Shown in pieces: positions 16,871 through 26,619 of a DNA stretch of 64,000 nucleotides. The translations under genes were made by a program, and so were the position numbers. This DNA is from Alphaproteobacteria bacterium (lineage in GTDB: Bacteria > Pseudomonadota > Alphaproteobacteria > Rickettsiales > SXRF01), in the NCBI GenBank assembly GCA_025362975.1, contig JANYES010000025.1, forward strand, positions 1 to 64,000. The letters are read 5' to 3'. How positions within the stretch are numbered: position 1 is the stretch's first letter; the number at the start of each line of letters is the position of its first letter. The notes beneath the pieces were generated by a model. That model saw only the letters and a list, made by a program, of their open reading frames with translations, was not told the origin of the DNA and made no database searches.

Positions 16871-17731
16871 TTAGCGAGGTTTCTGCTGCGATGTTGCGCG
16901 TTCGCGTGCAAGGAAAGCAATCGCGGCTTCACCGGCAGCTTCGGCCACGTCGTGGCCGAGATCCGCGTGGCCGTCGCATACCAGCAGCGCTACGGGTTCA
17001 CCTTTGGCAGGTTGGATATCCGGCAATAGCAACGCGCTTAGATTATCGTGGCTGCGGTTGGTGAGCATAATGTTGTCGAGGAAATCGCTGGCGTGTTCAT
17101 CTGCTTTCGGGGCGACGAGTAATTTGCTTTGCCCGCTGCTGTCGGGAGATGCTTCGACGCTGCCGTCGCTGATCGCAAGCAAAGAAAGCTTCAGCTCTTC
17201 GCGCGGCACGCTCAGCTTGGCTGCAAGGCGTTTTGCCATCATGGCAAGATCGATATTGCCCGGGCGTGCGCGGCGTTCCGCTTCCGGTCGGGTGCGGTCG
17301 AGCGCGTGCCATGTGGCGTGGGCAGTGTCGGCGATGGTGAACGGGATGGTTTCGTTGTTGTGGGGATGTTCGGTGAGTTCAAGCCGGAAGCTGCGCCCAT
17401 CCTTGGTTTCGCCGAGTAAGAACACCGGGCTGTCGCCCACCTGCCCTAATTCCACGGTGAAAGTTTTGGGGTCGTACATGACGACGCTCATCGTGCTGCC
17501 GCCATTACGGTGCGACGAGTGCGCCATCACCGCGCGCCGGGATTCGGCGATGGTTTTGCCGATCAGGCTGCGATAGGTCGCGGACGAAATGCCGTCGAGG
17601 CGGGCATAGCCGATGCGGTCTTGCTGGATGGGATGCGAGACGTTGAGATTGCCGCGCATGGAATGGTGAAGTGGTTGGCCGCCGAGGTCGATGGTGCCGT
17701 CGATGTCGTCGGGGGGGAAGAGTTCATGCAT
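16871..17731 (-). CDS. PP2C-like protein B
   Basis: 286 residues from the ATG at 17731 (a TTG codon precedes it in frame). Colinear with protein A at 11956-12825: LHHSMRGNLN, YDPKTFTVELGQVGDSP, EELKLSLLAISDGS, DNLSALLLPDI and CDGHADLGHDVAEAA all align. The GDS, SDG and DN motifs fit a degenerate PP2C phosphatase. The two share a conserved C-terminal CDG-x-x-x-LGH block that is not a standard PP2C motif. Upstream of the Sel1 gene by 79 bp, possibly one transcript. Confidence 0.65.
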   Translation of the reverse strand: MHELFPPDDIDGTIDLGGQPLHHSMRGNLNVSHPIQQDRIGYARLDGISSATYRSLIGKTIAESRRAVMAHSSHRNGGSTMSVVMYDPKTFTVELGQVGDSPVFLLGETKDGRSFRLELTEHPHNNETIPFTIADTAHATWHALDRTRPEAERRARPGNIDLAMMAKRLAAKLSVPREELKLSLLAISDGSVEASPDSSGQSKLLVAPKADEHASDFLDNIMLTNRSHDNLSALLLPDIQPAKGEPVALLVCDGHADLGHDVAEAAGEAAIAFLARERATSQQKPR

Positions 17732-17752
17732 CAAATTTACCGTAACATATAA

Positions 17753-18784
17753 TTATACCCCCGCCACTTTAGGTATATTTCTAAAAATTTCCAATACTTG
17801 GGTATTAGGAGCACTCTCCTTGTCTTCAATTAAATAGCCAGTCTGACCAGCAGAAAAAATCGTTTCTGTTGAACGCAGAAGAACAGCATCTTTAGTGCCA
17901 ACATCCTCGGATGCTTTGACAAAAGCTTCAAAAGTGCTCAGGGCATTTTGTCTATGCTTATTTGTAACTTGGTTATGCCGGTGAGCGGCATAATTTTTGG
18001 CTGTCCATTTTAAAATATAGAACAGCAACGCAAATCCTATAATTTTCACAATGGCTAACTGGGTATTCTGCGTGGCATTCAAATTTAAAGATGTATTTGT
18101 ATAAAAATATACTGAATAGGCTGCAAAAATTATTGTTATCAATGCTATAATGATAGTGGCTTTCAGCCAATTCTCTGCAACTCTACCATGTGCGGTTGAT
18201 TCATCTGCAAAAAGAGTCGAGTGCTGCGAAACGCCAGCTTTACCAGCGACATTTTTAATTGCCCGTAATATTTCATCCGTCTCCCTTTGAGCAGTTTCTA
18301 TATTCTGCTTAAGAAGCTTTGTCTCATTTTCAGCAATTATTTTTGTTTCGTTGATAGTTTGCTGAAGTTCATTTTTTAGAGAATCAATATTGTTATTTTT
18401 ATTTTTTAAATATGGTAAATATTTTGTAATAATAAGAAAATAGTCTTGGTAAGAATCCTTGCTTCTTTGAGTATATTGCTGATTAAGAGAAAGCGCATTT
18501 GGGTCTTGGAGACTAAATGCTTTTATTTGGTGTAGTTCACCCAGAAAAACATTTGAGATGCTGTTTAATTCATTCGCTACTGCTACAGGCAACAATGATA
18601 AATCACATAGTAGTAGCCCTTTAAAAAGATCTATATTTCTTTCTAAAAAAGGTTTTGCTTCTTCAAAGTTTAGATCCCCCAACGAGTTCTTTCTAACCAA
18701 GCTTTCAGCATCGATTTCACAAATGCTTTTTAATACAGCCTTGAGTGAATTTATTGCATCTATTTCCTGTGGGCTATTGGTCAT
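17753..18784 (-). CDS. Coiled-coil membrane protein, AT-rich, probably acquired
   Basis: 343 residues. Layout: helical N-terminal region, coiled coil (about 130-178), two membrane segments (about 208-228 and 243-260), then a soluble C-terminal part with NKHRQNALSTFEAF and RSTETIFSAGQTGYL. Codons are far more AT-rich (many AAA, TTT, ATA, AAT) than in neighbours, which suggests horizontal transfer. It sits between the 16S terminator and PP2C-like B. Family not recognised; the build (coiled coil, two membrane passes, cytoplasmic tail) occurs among phage-defence membrane proteins, but nothing specific supports that here. Confidence 0.8.
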   Translation of the reverse strand: MTNSPQEIDAINSLKAVLKSICEIDAESLVRKNSLGDLNFEEAKPFLERNIDLFKGLLLCDLSLLPVAVANELNSISNVFLGELHQIKAFSLQDPNALSLNQQYTQRSKDSYQDYFLIITKYLPYLKNKNNNIDSLKNELQQTINETKIIAENETKLLKQNIETAQRETDEILRAIKNVAGKAGVSQHSTLFADESTAHGRVAENWLKATIIIALITIIFAAYSVYFYTNTSLNLNATQNTQLAIVKIIGFALLFYILKWTAKNYAAHRHNQVTNKHRQNALSTFEAFVKASEDVGTKDAVLLRSTETIFSAGQTGYLIEDKESAPNTQVLEIFRNIPKVAGV

Positions 18785-18827
18785 AATTTTCTCAACTAGT
18801 AAAATTGCGATTTATACATTTAATAGC

Positions 18828-18860
18828 AAAAGGCCGCTGGAATTAACCAGCGGCCTTTTT
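18828..18860 (-). terminator. Intrinsic terminator of the 16S transcript
   Basis: AAAAGGCCGCTGG (18828-18840) and CCAGCGGCCTTTTT (18847-18860) form a 13-bp perfect stem with a 6-base loop, followed by Ts on both strands. On the minus strand it is 113 bp beyond the 16S 3' end, so 16S transcription ends before any tRNA, 23S or 5S gene. Confidence 0.9.
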
Positions 18861-18972
18861 AGTATTGATGTGTTGAGCATTTAGGCACAGGTGGCGAGGT
18901 ATCGTGTATAATGATCTGTTTAACGTCAGAGCTTCGGAATAATTCCAAAGATGCGAATAAACAAAGATCCTT

Positions 18973-20450
<1,478 letters not shown>

Positions 20451-20809
20451 AATTCCAGCAATCGTTATATTGGTCTGTTGCCAGACCTCAAACGCTTGCG
20501 CAAAATTTGCCAATTCTTTTGAAATTGGACTTTAAAAAATTTTCGGAAACACGCACAATATCATCCGTATTTACTGCGCCTTGGACTTACGCAAATACGT
20601 TTATATTATGCACATTACTGTGTAACGTAGATGACATTGTGCTGTTAATTTCAACTGCACCCCAGCTCCGAAAGAACTGGTTAGCAGTGACACAACGCCA
20701 CCTGCGCTTAAATGCTCTTCACACTATCAACCTGCAGACCGCGAACTCGCTAGGAGCCTTGGTCACCAACACCGCGTTTCGATCAGTGTCGCCCCGTGAA
20801 GGGATGGTT

Positions 20810-20838
20810 GTTATGGCCCAAGTTTCTGGAGGAGTCAA
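20810..20838 (-). promoter_or_regulatory. Candidate sigma70 promoter of 16S
   Basis: Minus strand TTGACT (20833-20838), 17-bp spacer, CATAAC (20810-20815). Directly upstream of the -35 is an A/T-rich stretch (20840-20862), as in rRNA UP elements. The -35 is the same as in the tRNA-Ile promoter at 22027. Start of transcription would give a leader of about 350 nt. Confidence 0.65.
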
Positions 20839-20901
20839 CAGTCTTTTTACATTTTTTTTATGAATCTATGAAACCCCCGGATTTCCTACGTCTTAGAGAT
20901 A

Positions 20902-20910
20902 TTATCCACA
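20902..20910 (+). promoter_or_regulatory. Single DnaA-box sequence
   Basis: TTATCCACA matches the consensus DnaA box exactly. Only one copy is visible, with no AT-rich unwinding element or dnaA gene, so an origin is not supported. It might link 16S expression to DnaA, or be chance. Confidence 0.35.
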
Positions 20911-21037
20911 GGTTTTTGGCGAGGTGGCGAAAAGTTTTTTGCGATTAATTTCGGCGTCTCGAGGGGGTGCGCACCTGCCATGTGATGGCTGCGTGAGGGG
21001 GTGGTTTTAACGTAAACGGCTAGAAAATAGCTATTAT

Positions 21038-21826
21038 TTACGCATTTGGATTAGCATTTCTACTTCTTATCGCCGCTTTTGGCGGGAGGTGACCTACGCC
21101 ATTTTTAATGTTGCGCGTCACCGGCGGGGGTGGCGGAGGCGGTGGCGGCGTCAATGGAATACCGAACTCCAGCGCCAGCGTTTCTATAGGGGCATTATTG
21201 ATATACGTAAGCTTTGGCAAGGGATTTCGGCCTTCCTTGCGCTCGGCGTCAATGGTTTCGAGAAGGAATTTTTCGCGTTTTTTATCGAGTTTGCTGCTGG
21301 GAAAACCCAACCGATGAAAATTTAGTTGTGTAAATTCGGGTAAGGTGGTGGCAAGGGCCAGTGACAGGATTTCCAGTTCCGATACGCCATTACCGAGGGA
21401 CATATCCAGCCTTTGCCACTGGAACGGCGTTTCGCTGTGCTGGATCTCGCGCATGATATCGGGGTATTGCTCGGAGCTTAAATCGTGGATGGCGAGGTGT
21501 TTCAGCCCACGATGCACTTCCAATAGCGGCACAATATCGTCCGCATGCATACCACGGTGAGCTGATCTAGCGCCCAGCTTGTAATTCTTGGGCCGGAAGA
21601 AGCGCGGCACTATGTTGGTATCGAAAAGCATTCTGCAAATTGAGGATGGCTGGACCTACGCTTGGATGAAATTGGCGTAGTCCTCCCTGCCCTGCTCTTT
21701 CATGCGATCGGCATACCTCAGGCGCGGGGTGTACTCGCCGGGATGTTCGTGGATCGCTTTAAGTAATGCCGGGGCGTCGAGTTCTCTCATATGAGGGCGA
21801 TAGAGTGTGATTTCAATATTAAACAT
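21038..21826 (-). pseudogene. TIGR02996-type protein with leucine-rich region, interrupted by TAG
   Basis: The first part (21656-21826, 56 codons) reads MFNIEITLYRPHMRELDAPA, then LLKAIHEHPGEYTPRLRYAD, then RMKEQGREDYANFIQA. This is the TIGR02996 repeat-companion domain, which normally continues into leucine-rich repeats. TAG at 21656-21658 stops it. The same frame then runs on (VQPSSICRM...) for about 205 codons to 21038 with a Leu-rich region (LKHLAIHDL, WQRLDMSLGNGVSELEILSL) and a ten-residue proline run near the end. The ATG at 21631 has no ribosome-binding site. So one gene with a nonsense codon is the best reading. Such proteins are typical of Planctomycetes and Myxococcota, which hints at transfer. 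Confidence 0.7.
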
Positions 21827-22107
21827 TAACACAGATTAGAAAGTTAATTAACTGGTTTCTGGGTTTACGGCATTTCATATATATTATTGTTATTTATTAA
21901 AAAAAATGCGATAAAATGACTAATTTTACCGGTTTCGGCACAAGTTATATTATACCGCCCAGTATGGTTTACACCCTCCCCTGCCTATGTTATTTACCCG
22001 TGTTTGGGGCAGCTTGCGTAAAAGGTTTGACTTTTGGGTGCGCCGCGCCTAAAACCGTCTCTCTTTTGCTTCCGCGCGCACTCCACAGCGTGGTTTTTTA
22101 TGGCAAA
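21827..22107. other. Intergenic region between the interrupted gene and tRNA-Ile
   Basis: AT-rich at 21870-21920, otherwise featureless except for the tRNA promoter at 22027-22055. The open frames crossing it run into the tRNA and are not genes. Confidence 0.6.
22027..22055 (+). promoter_or_regulatory. Candidate promoter of tRNA-Ile
   Basis: TTGACT (22027-22032), 17-bp spacer, TAAAAC (22050-22055), ending 52 bp before the mature tRNA. The -35 hexamer is the same as in the 16S promoter. Confidence 0.6.
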
Positions 22108-22184
<77 letters not shown>

Positions 22185-22341
22185 TTCTTTAGAATGGTTT
22201 AGCAAATGCCATTGATATGGCGATAATCTTCAATAAAAAGTTTTATCAGAACGACCTGCCGAAGCTCGTTGTGTGGCCGTTCTGCATGTCGACAAGGGGC
22301 ACAACGATGTCGAGGTCTTTGTCGGTGAGTGCGCTTGTGTG

Positions 22342-23079
22342 TTATGGATCAGTTTTTTCGACAATTTTCAAAGCGAACGGGTTTTCGGGGGGGGGCAATT
22401 TGTAGCTAGCCGACGGGTAAAGGTCGATGTTGATGACGTTGGTGATGCCTTCGTCGGCGAGGTATTTTTTCAAATTATGCTCTTGGCAGGTATTAAACAG
22501 GTTGCGCGTCGACAGCACATGCGAACTGCCGGCGATCACCATAGCGAGGTAGGGTTTGCCGCTTTCATTCATGGGGCGCAGTTCATCAGCAATGTTTTTG
22601 GCCATGAAGGCGTTGGAAGTGGCGACGCGTTCCAGCGTGCGGCCGATATGGATGCTGCGCAGCGCGGACATCACTTTTACCTGTGCGGGCGTTTGGGTTG
22701 GGGAGGACTGCGCTTCGTCGGCTTGCGCACGGTTTATGGCGTTGCGGATAAGGGTGTGGCGCTTGTTGTCGGGGTCTTGCAGGCTGGTGTCGACGAAGGA
22801 AACATGCGGGGCGAGGTTCCAGCCATCGAGCCGGGTGCCTTCGAGGCCACCGAGTTGCGGGCGAGTGAAATCGTGGAATCTTTTGTAGTCGCCGTCGTAC
22901 ATATCGAGAAATTCCTTTGGAATTTCGACGAATAGATGCGTGGCAAGCGGGATGAGCTTGTTTTCCATTTCGACGACGCGTTCGCTGTCGTGTTTTTCGC
23001 CGAGCACGATGACCAGTTGCTTTTGCTGATTGGCAAGGACGGCAATGAGTTGGGGCAACTCTTCAGCGGTTTTGTTCAT
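22342..23079 (-). CDS. ChaN/TraB-like protein of unknown function
   Basis: 245 residues from the ATG at 23079. Motifs: VIVLGEKHDSE near residue 25, a strand ending in HLFVEIPKEF, and IAGSSHVLSTRNLF near residue 200. The pattern of an early GE-x-H and a late G-S-S-H is that of the ChaN / TraB-PrgY / erythromycin-esterase superfamily, which includes haem-binding and presumed hydrolase members. No signal peptide, so cytoplasmic. A strong -10 lies 6 bases before the ATG (see 23086), leaving no room for a ribosome-binding site. The frame has another ATG at 23106, which would lie inside the promoter. Assignment is tentative. Confidence 0.7.
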   Translation of the reverse strand: MNKTAEELPQLIAVLANQQKQLVIVLGEKHDSERVVEMENKLIPLATHLFVEIPKEFLDMYDGDYKRFHDFTRPQLGGLEGTRLDGWNLAPHVSFVDTSLQDPDNKRHTLIRNAINRAQADEAQSSPTQTPAQVKVMSALRSIHIGRTLERVATSNAFMAKNIADELRPMNESGKPYLAMVIAGSSHVLSTRNLFNTCQEHNLKKYLADEGITNVINIDLYPSASYKLPPPENPFALKIVEKTDP

Positions 23080-23085
23080 AGGGGG

Positions 23086-23114
23086 ATTATAGCAGTTTTG
23101 GGCCATTTGGCCAA
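23086..23114 (-). promoter_or_regulatory. Candidate promoter giving a leaderless mRNA
   Basis: Minus strand TTGGCC (23109-23114), 17-bp spacer, TATAAT (23086-23091), then CCCCCT and ATG at 23079. The expected transcription start falls on or next to the A of ATG. Confidence 0.55.
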
Positions 23115-23147
23115 AAAGAAAGGGGGTTGGCTTGGTTCCAATCCCCC
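23112..23147 (-). terminator. Intrinsic terminator of the GspF-like gene
   Basis: GGGGGTTGG (23122-23130) pairs with CCAATCCCCC (23138-23147) with one bulged base; on the minus strand it is followed by TTTCTTTTTGG. It lies 42 bp after the stop of the frameshifted GspF-like gene. Confidence 0.65.
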
Positions 23148-23188
23148 TCCTTTCGCCGGAGTGAAGTTTTCTTCATCCGGCATGGTTG

Positions 23189-23832
23189 TTACATCTGGTC
23201 CAGCACTTCAGCGGCTTTCAGCAGGTCTTCGTCCAGATCGCCGGTCTCCTCACCCTGGTGGATAAGGTCGACGACGTTGGACGGGAGCAGGCCGGAGTCG
23301 CGCACCGGGTCGGTGAGGGTGCCACCTTCCCTAATGGACTGGCGCACGTTGTCCCACATCTGCTGGTGCAGCGTGGGGACGGGCACCACCGTCAGGCCGA
23401 AGAGTTTGCGCAGCTTCTGCTTGAGGCTCAGCGGCGTGGGCGCGCAGGCCGAACGGACGATGTCGATCGCCGTCAGGATGGGCACGCCGACGCTGACCAT
23501 GAACCCGAGCAGCCGGAGGGCGTGCGAGAGTTCGGTGGCCGAGGTGAGCCAGACCACGTGCCGAGGCGTTCGAGAATGATCTCGAGCGCGCCGCCAGCTT
23601 CGCCCGCACGAACCACGTTCACGAGGAACGGGTCGAAGAGCGCGGGCTGGTTTTGCATGGCCTCGCTCAACGTCAACTGGCCTTCGAGATCGTTGACCAG
23701 CGTGTTGAGCGGGTCAGCGAGTTCGGGGCGGAGGTCCACGACGATCTCCTTCGATTCACGCACCGCCCGTAGCAGCGGGTGGGCGTCGACGAGACCGGCG
23801 AGGATGCGCAGGAAGGAACGTCCTCCGAGCAT
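23189..23832 (-). pseudogene. Short GspF-like (T2SF) protein gene with frameshift
   Basis: From the ATG at 23832 (AAGGAG 5 bases upstream) the translation shows a first T2SF half-domain: GQLTLSEAMQ, then VRAGEAGGALEIILERLG. Around 23550-23562 the reading must shift by one missing base into the next frame, where the second half follows: LRLLGFMVSVGVPILTAIDI, then IREGGTLTDPV and HQGEETGDLDEDLL, ending at 23189. Together about 214 residues, half the usual GspF/PilC length. GspF is the inner-membrane platform of type II secretion and type IV pili; no other such genes are nearby. The GC content looks higher than its neighbours. Likely a decayed, acquired fragment, or a sequencing error at the shift. 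Confidence 0.75.
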
Positions 23833-24031
23833 AGGAATCTCCTTGACCCTTGGTAGGGTGTAGGGGACGTAGACTGCCTTAAAACCACGAAATGTGGAAA
23901 AAAGGAAAGTCAGGAGCCTGTTTTATAGCATATAAGCACCAAAAGTAAACAATAATTAACTATTGGCCGGGCTTGCGCTTTGTGCAGCATGAGCGTATAA
24001 TTTAATCAATATCAGCCAGTTGCGAGATTAT

Positions 24032-24217
24032 ATGTCCGACATCATTAACCTTAATCACCAGCGCAAAGCTAAGGCGCGCAACGATAAAGACAAAAAGGCG
24101 TCGTTAAACCGCGTGGCGTTCGGGCGCACCAAGGCGCAGAAGCAGACGCAAAAGAAGGAAGACGAGCGCTCGTCCAAGTTGCTGGACGGCCATAAGCGCG
24201 ATAAGGACGACGAATAG
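24032..24217 (+). CDS. DUF4169 family protein
   Basis: 61 residues from the ATG at 24032, chosen over an ATG four codons upstream because MSDIINLNHQRKAKARND matches the family start. It ends in the family pattern FGRTKAQKQ...LLDGHKRDK. Very basic/charged helical protein, widespread in alphaproteobacteria, function unknown. Converges with the membrane protein at 24221 with a 3-bp gap. Confidence 0.87.
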   Translation: MSDIINLNHQRKAKARNDKDKKASLNRVAFGRTKAQKQTQKKEDERSSKLLDGHKRDKDDE

Positions 24218-24220
24218 TTT

Positions 24221-24556
24221 TTAAATTCCCGACATCGTAATCATGATCGTGGCGTTGCCCATGAAGGCGGCGACGGCCTGTAGCGTGCGCAGATAGCTGA
24301 AAGGCATAATGAGCACAGCCGCAGCGCACATGCAACCCACGCCGGATAACAGGATGAATGAGCCGGGCTGATGGTTTTGGAACTGCACGCTTTCGTAGGT
24401 ATAATAAGCGACCTGGCTAAGGAACAGCACACCCGAAAGCGCGACGAAGGGGAAGAACTTCGCAACACTTTCGAACGTGGTGAACATGTGGTCCATCATG
24501 TCCGACAGCTCGGCGCGCGCTTCTTGGTAATTGTGACGGTTGATGCTGGCAGTCAT
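24221..24556 (-). CDS. Small membrane protein
   Basis: 111 residues. An N-terminal amphipathic stretch (RHNYQEARAELSDMMDHMF) is followed by three hydrophobic segments (about 33-53, 65-85 and 90-109). No family recognised. It stands between convergent DUF4169 and the next minus-strand gene, 102 bp away. Confidence 0.65.
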   Translation of the reverse strand: MTASINRHNYQEARAELSDMMDHMFTTFESVAKFFPFVALSGVLFLSQVAYYTYESVQFQNHQPGSFILLSGVGCMCAAAVLIMPFSYLRTLQAVAAFMGNATIMITMSGI

Positions 24557-24658
24557 AATGGCTCCTGTTGATTAATAGAGACATCATGTCGGGGCACGCA
24601 TAAGGAAGCAGTGCTGGGATGAGCTTCGCAGGATAAAGAACCGGTTAGCATCCCAATA

Positions 24659-25060
24659 TTAGTGGCGTTGACTGGCGGCGGCTCCTGCCCCGGTGGCGAT
24701 TTCATGGCGCACGCGTTCGAGGAACTGCGGGGCAAAATGGGGCATGAGTTTGCACTCGGGGTCTTTCATGCCGCTGCCGTTGCGCTCGACATGGATGGCG
24801 GCGAGGTCGGTGATGGGCACGGATTTAGTGCCTTCGCCGTCAGGCACCTCGATGCAGGCATCTTCACGCATGAGTTTGGCGAGCATGCGGGTGACGGCGT
24901 CGGCTTTCAGGTCTTTGACGATTTCGGTGCTCTGACGCACGGTGTAGTCGGCTTCGCGGATGCGGATCCAGTCTTTGCGGTCGTCGTCGACCTGCGCGAA
25001 CAGCGCTTTGCGCGCGAAGCCCAGATCGCGGTTACTCGGGTCGTTGACGCCGAGGGCCAT
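24659..25060 (-). CDS. Unknown soluble protein
   Basis: 133 residues, charged and helical, with no signal or membrane segment. It contains a strand-like SVPITDLAAIHVERNGSG and ends in Ala/Gly. No ribosome-binding site is visible before the ATG at 25060. Family not recognised. It follows the FAD oxidoreductase gene (ends 25125) on the same strand, 64 bp downstream, and may belong to its transcript. Confidence 0.6.
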   Translation of the reverse strand: MALGVNDPSNRDLGFARKALFAQVDDDRKDWIRIREADYTVRQSTEIVKDLKADAVTRMLAKLMREDACIEVPDGEGTKSVPITDLAAIHVERNGSGMKDPECKLMPHFAPQFLERVRHEIATGAGAAASQRH

Positions 25061-25124
25061 CGCGATTAATGTGATAATTTAGTGTCTTGCGCTGTTACTG
25101 ATTTGGAAGCTCTGTATTTGCTTG

Positions 25125-26606
25125 CTATGCCCGCTTGGGTACGTGGCGTTGGCCGGAAGTGCTGGAGGTGTCCACCTCGTGGTATTCGGCGTCCTGATTG
25201 ACGCGCCAGACGTCAAACTCGCGGTTTCCGGCGAGGATATTTTTGACAGCCAGCATGGCAGTCATCATGGAATGGTCCTGATTATTGTATTTGTGCATGC
25301 CGTTGCGACCCACCACTTGCAAATGCGGGCACTGCGCGTCGAGCCATGCGCGGATGGTGTCGACATGGGCTTCGTATTCGTGGTCGTAAACGGGGTAGGC
25401 TTTGGGCTGGCGCACGACGTAGCCGTTGTGCAGATCGGCAGCGTCGGCGAGGCCGATGCGCACCAGTTCTTCACCGGCTAGTTTCACGAGCGCATCGTCT
25501 GGCATGGTCCACAGGCCATCGCCTTCGAAGCAGAAATATTCCATGCCGTAACACACGAGCGCTGGGTTGGAAACCATGTCGGGCGACCACGCTTTGAAGT
25601 TCTGGATGCGTCCGACTTTGACTTCCGGCGAGTGGATGTAAATCCAGTTGTCGTCAAAGGTTTTACGGTCGGTGAGCACAAGGGCAACGATAAGGAAGTC
25701 GCGGTAGTGTAGCTTGTCGGCGGCCGCGATGATGTTGACGGGAGCGCCTTTGATGGCGTGGATGAGTTCGCGCAGCGGCATGGTGGAGATGATCTCGGCA
25801 CAGGATTCCGTGACGCCGTCGGTGGTGGTGACGTTCCACATTTGCGTTTCTTTATCGTAAGCCAGCGCGCAGACTTTTTTGCCAAGCGTTACTTTGCTGC
25901 CCTTGGCTTCGATCTTGCGGGCGGCCATTTCCCACATCATGCCCGGGCCTAAGCGCGGGTAAAGAAATTCTTCGATCAGGGTTTTGATTTTGCCTTTGCT
26001 CTGGATGCCGAGCGCGCGCGTTACCGCGTTTTTCACGGCGGTGGAAAGCGACAGGCCCTTGATGCGCTGGGCGGCCCAGTCGGCGGAGATTTCCTTGCAG
26101 GACATACCCCACACCTTCTCGGTGTAAGTTTTGAAAAAGATGCTGAACAGCCGCGCGCCGAAGGCGTTGCTGACCCATTGCTCAAAGTTTTTCGGGTTCG
26201 GCTCGGGCATGACGCGGGCTTTTAGGTAGGAGATACCACAGAGCGCCGATTCGATGATTCCCAGATTGCGCAGCGTGCGCACGAGGTCGAGCGGATACGG
26301 GTAGAATTTACCGCCGTAAAAGATACGCGATTTGCGCGGACGGGTGAGCATTTTATTGTCGATGATTTCGTTCCACAGCTCGACCACTTCCTGCGATTTA
26401 GAAAAGAACCGGTGGCCGCCGATGTCGAAGCAGAACTCGCCCTCGGCGCTACGTTCGCGGATGGTGCGGGCGATGCCGCCGACGTAATGCGGATCGGATT
26501 CTAACACGAGTACGCTGCGCCCGTTTTTGGCGAGTTCATAAGCAGCCGTAAGCCCGGCGGGGCCGGCGCCGATGCAGATGATGCGGTTGGCTGCGTTGGT
26601 TTCCAT
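25125..26606 (-). CDS. FAD-dependent oxidoreductase of the protoporphyrinogen oxidase / UDP-galactopyranose mutase-like group
   Basis: 493 residues. N-terminal dinucleotide-binding motif GAGPAGLTAAYELAKNG with the acidic end LVLESD, then GGIART and DIGGHRFFSKS typical of this flavoprotein group, and KTYTEKVWGMSC further on. Close relatives are found in polysaccharide clusters and annotated only as NAD(P)/FAD-dependent. It lies 13 bp downstream of the amino-acid symporter gene and probably shares its transcript. Substrate unknown. Confidence 0.85.
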   Translation of the reverse strand: METNAANRIICIGAGPAGLTAAYELAKNGRSVLVLESDPHYVGGIARTIRERSAEGEFCFDIGGHRFFSKSQEVVELWNEIIDNKMLTRPRKSRIFYGGKFYPYPLDLVRTLRNLGIIESALCGISYLKARVMPEPNPKNFEQWVSNAFGARLFSIFFKTYTEKVWGMSCKEISADWAAQRIKGLSLSTAVKNAVTRALGIQSKGKIKTLIEEFLYPRLGPGMMWEMAARKIEAKGSKVTLGKKVCALAYDKETQMWNVTTTDGVTESCAEIISTMPLRELIHAIKGAPVNIIAAADKLHYRDFLIVALVLTDRKTFDDNWIYIHSPEVKVGRIQNFKAWSPDMVSNPALVCYGMEYFCFEGDGLWTMPDDALVKLAGEELVRIGLADAADLHNGYVVRQPKAYPVYDHEYEAHVDTIRAWLDAQCPHLQVVGRNGMHKYNNQDHSMMTAMLAVKNILAGNREFDVWRVNQDAEYHEVDTSSTSGQRHVPKRA

Positions 26607-26619
26607 TACGGCTTAGCTA

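Larger units (their letters stand above)
20451..21037 (-). other. 16S leader and upstream region
   Basis: No protein gene supported. Going upstream from 16S: two small hairpins (20472-20487 and 20510-20528) that may take part in rRNA processing, about 350 nt of leader, the candidate promoter at 20810-20838, an A/T-rich block at 20840-20862 that could act as an UP element, and a DnaA-box sequence at 20902-20910. A 176-codon open frame on the plus strand (20333-20863) overlaps the 16S 5' end and is spurious. Confidence 0.6.

Noticed and set aside
20902-20910. Chromosomal origin at the DnaA box upstream of 16S
   Set aside because: Only one box, no AT-rich unwinding region, no dnaA, parAB or other origin genes.
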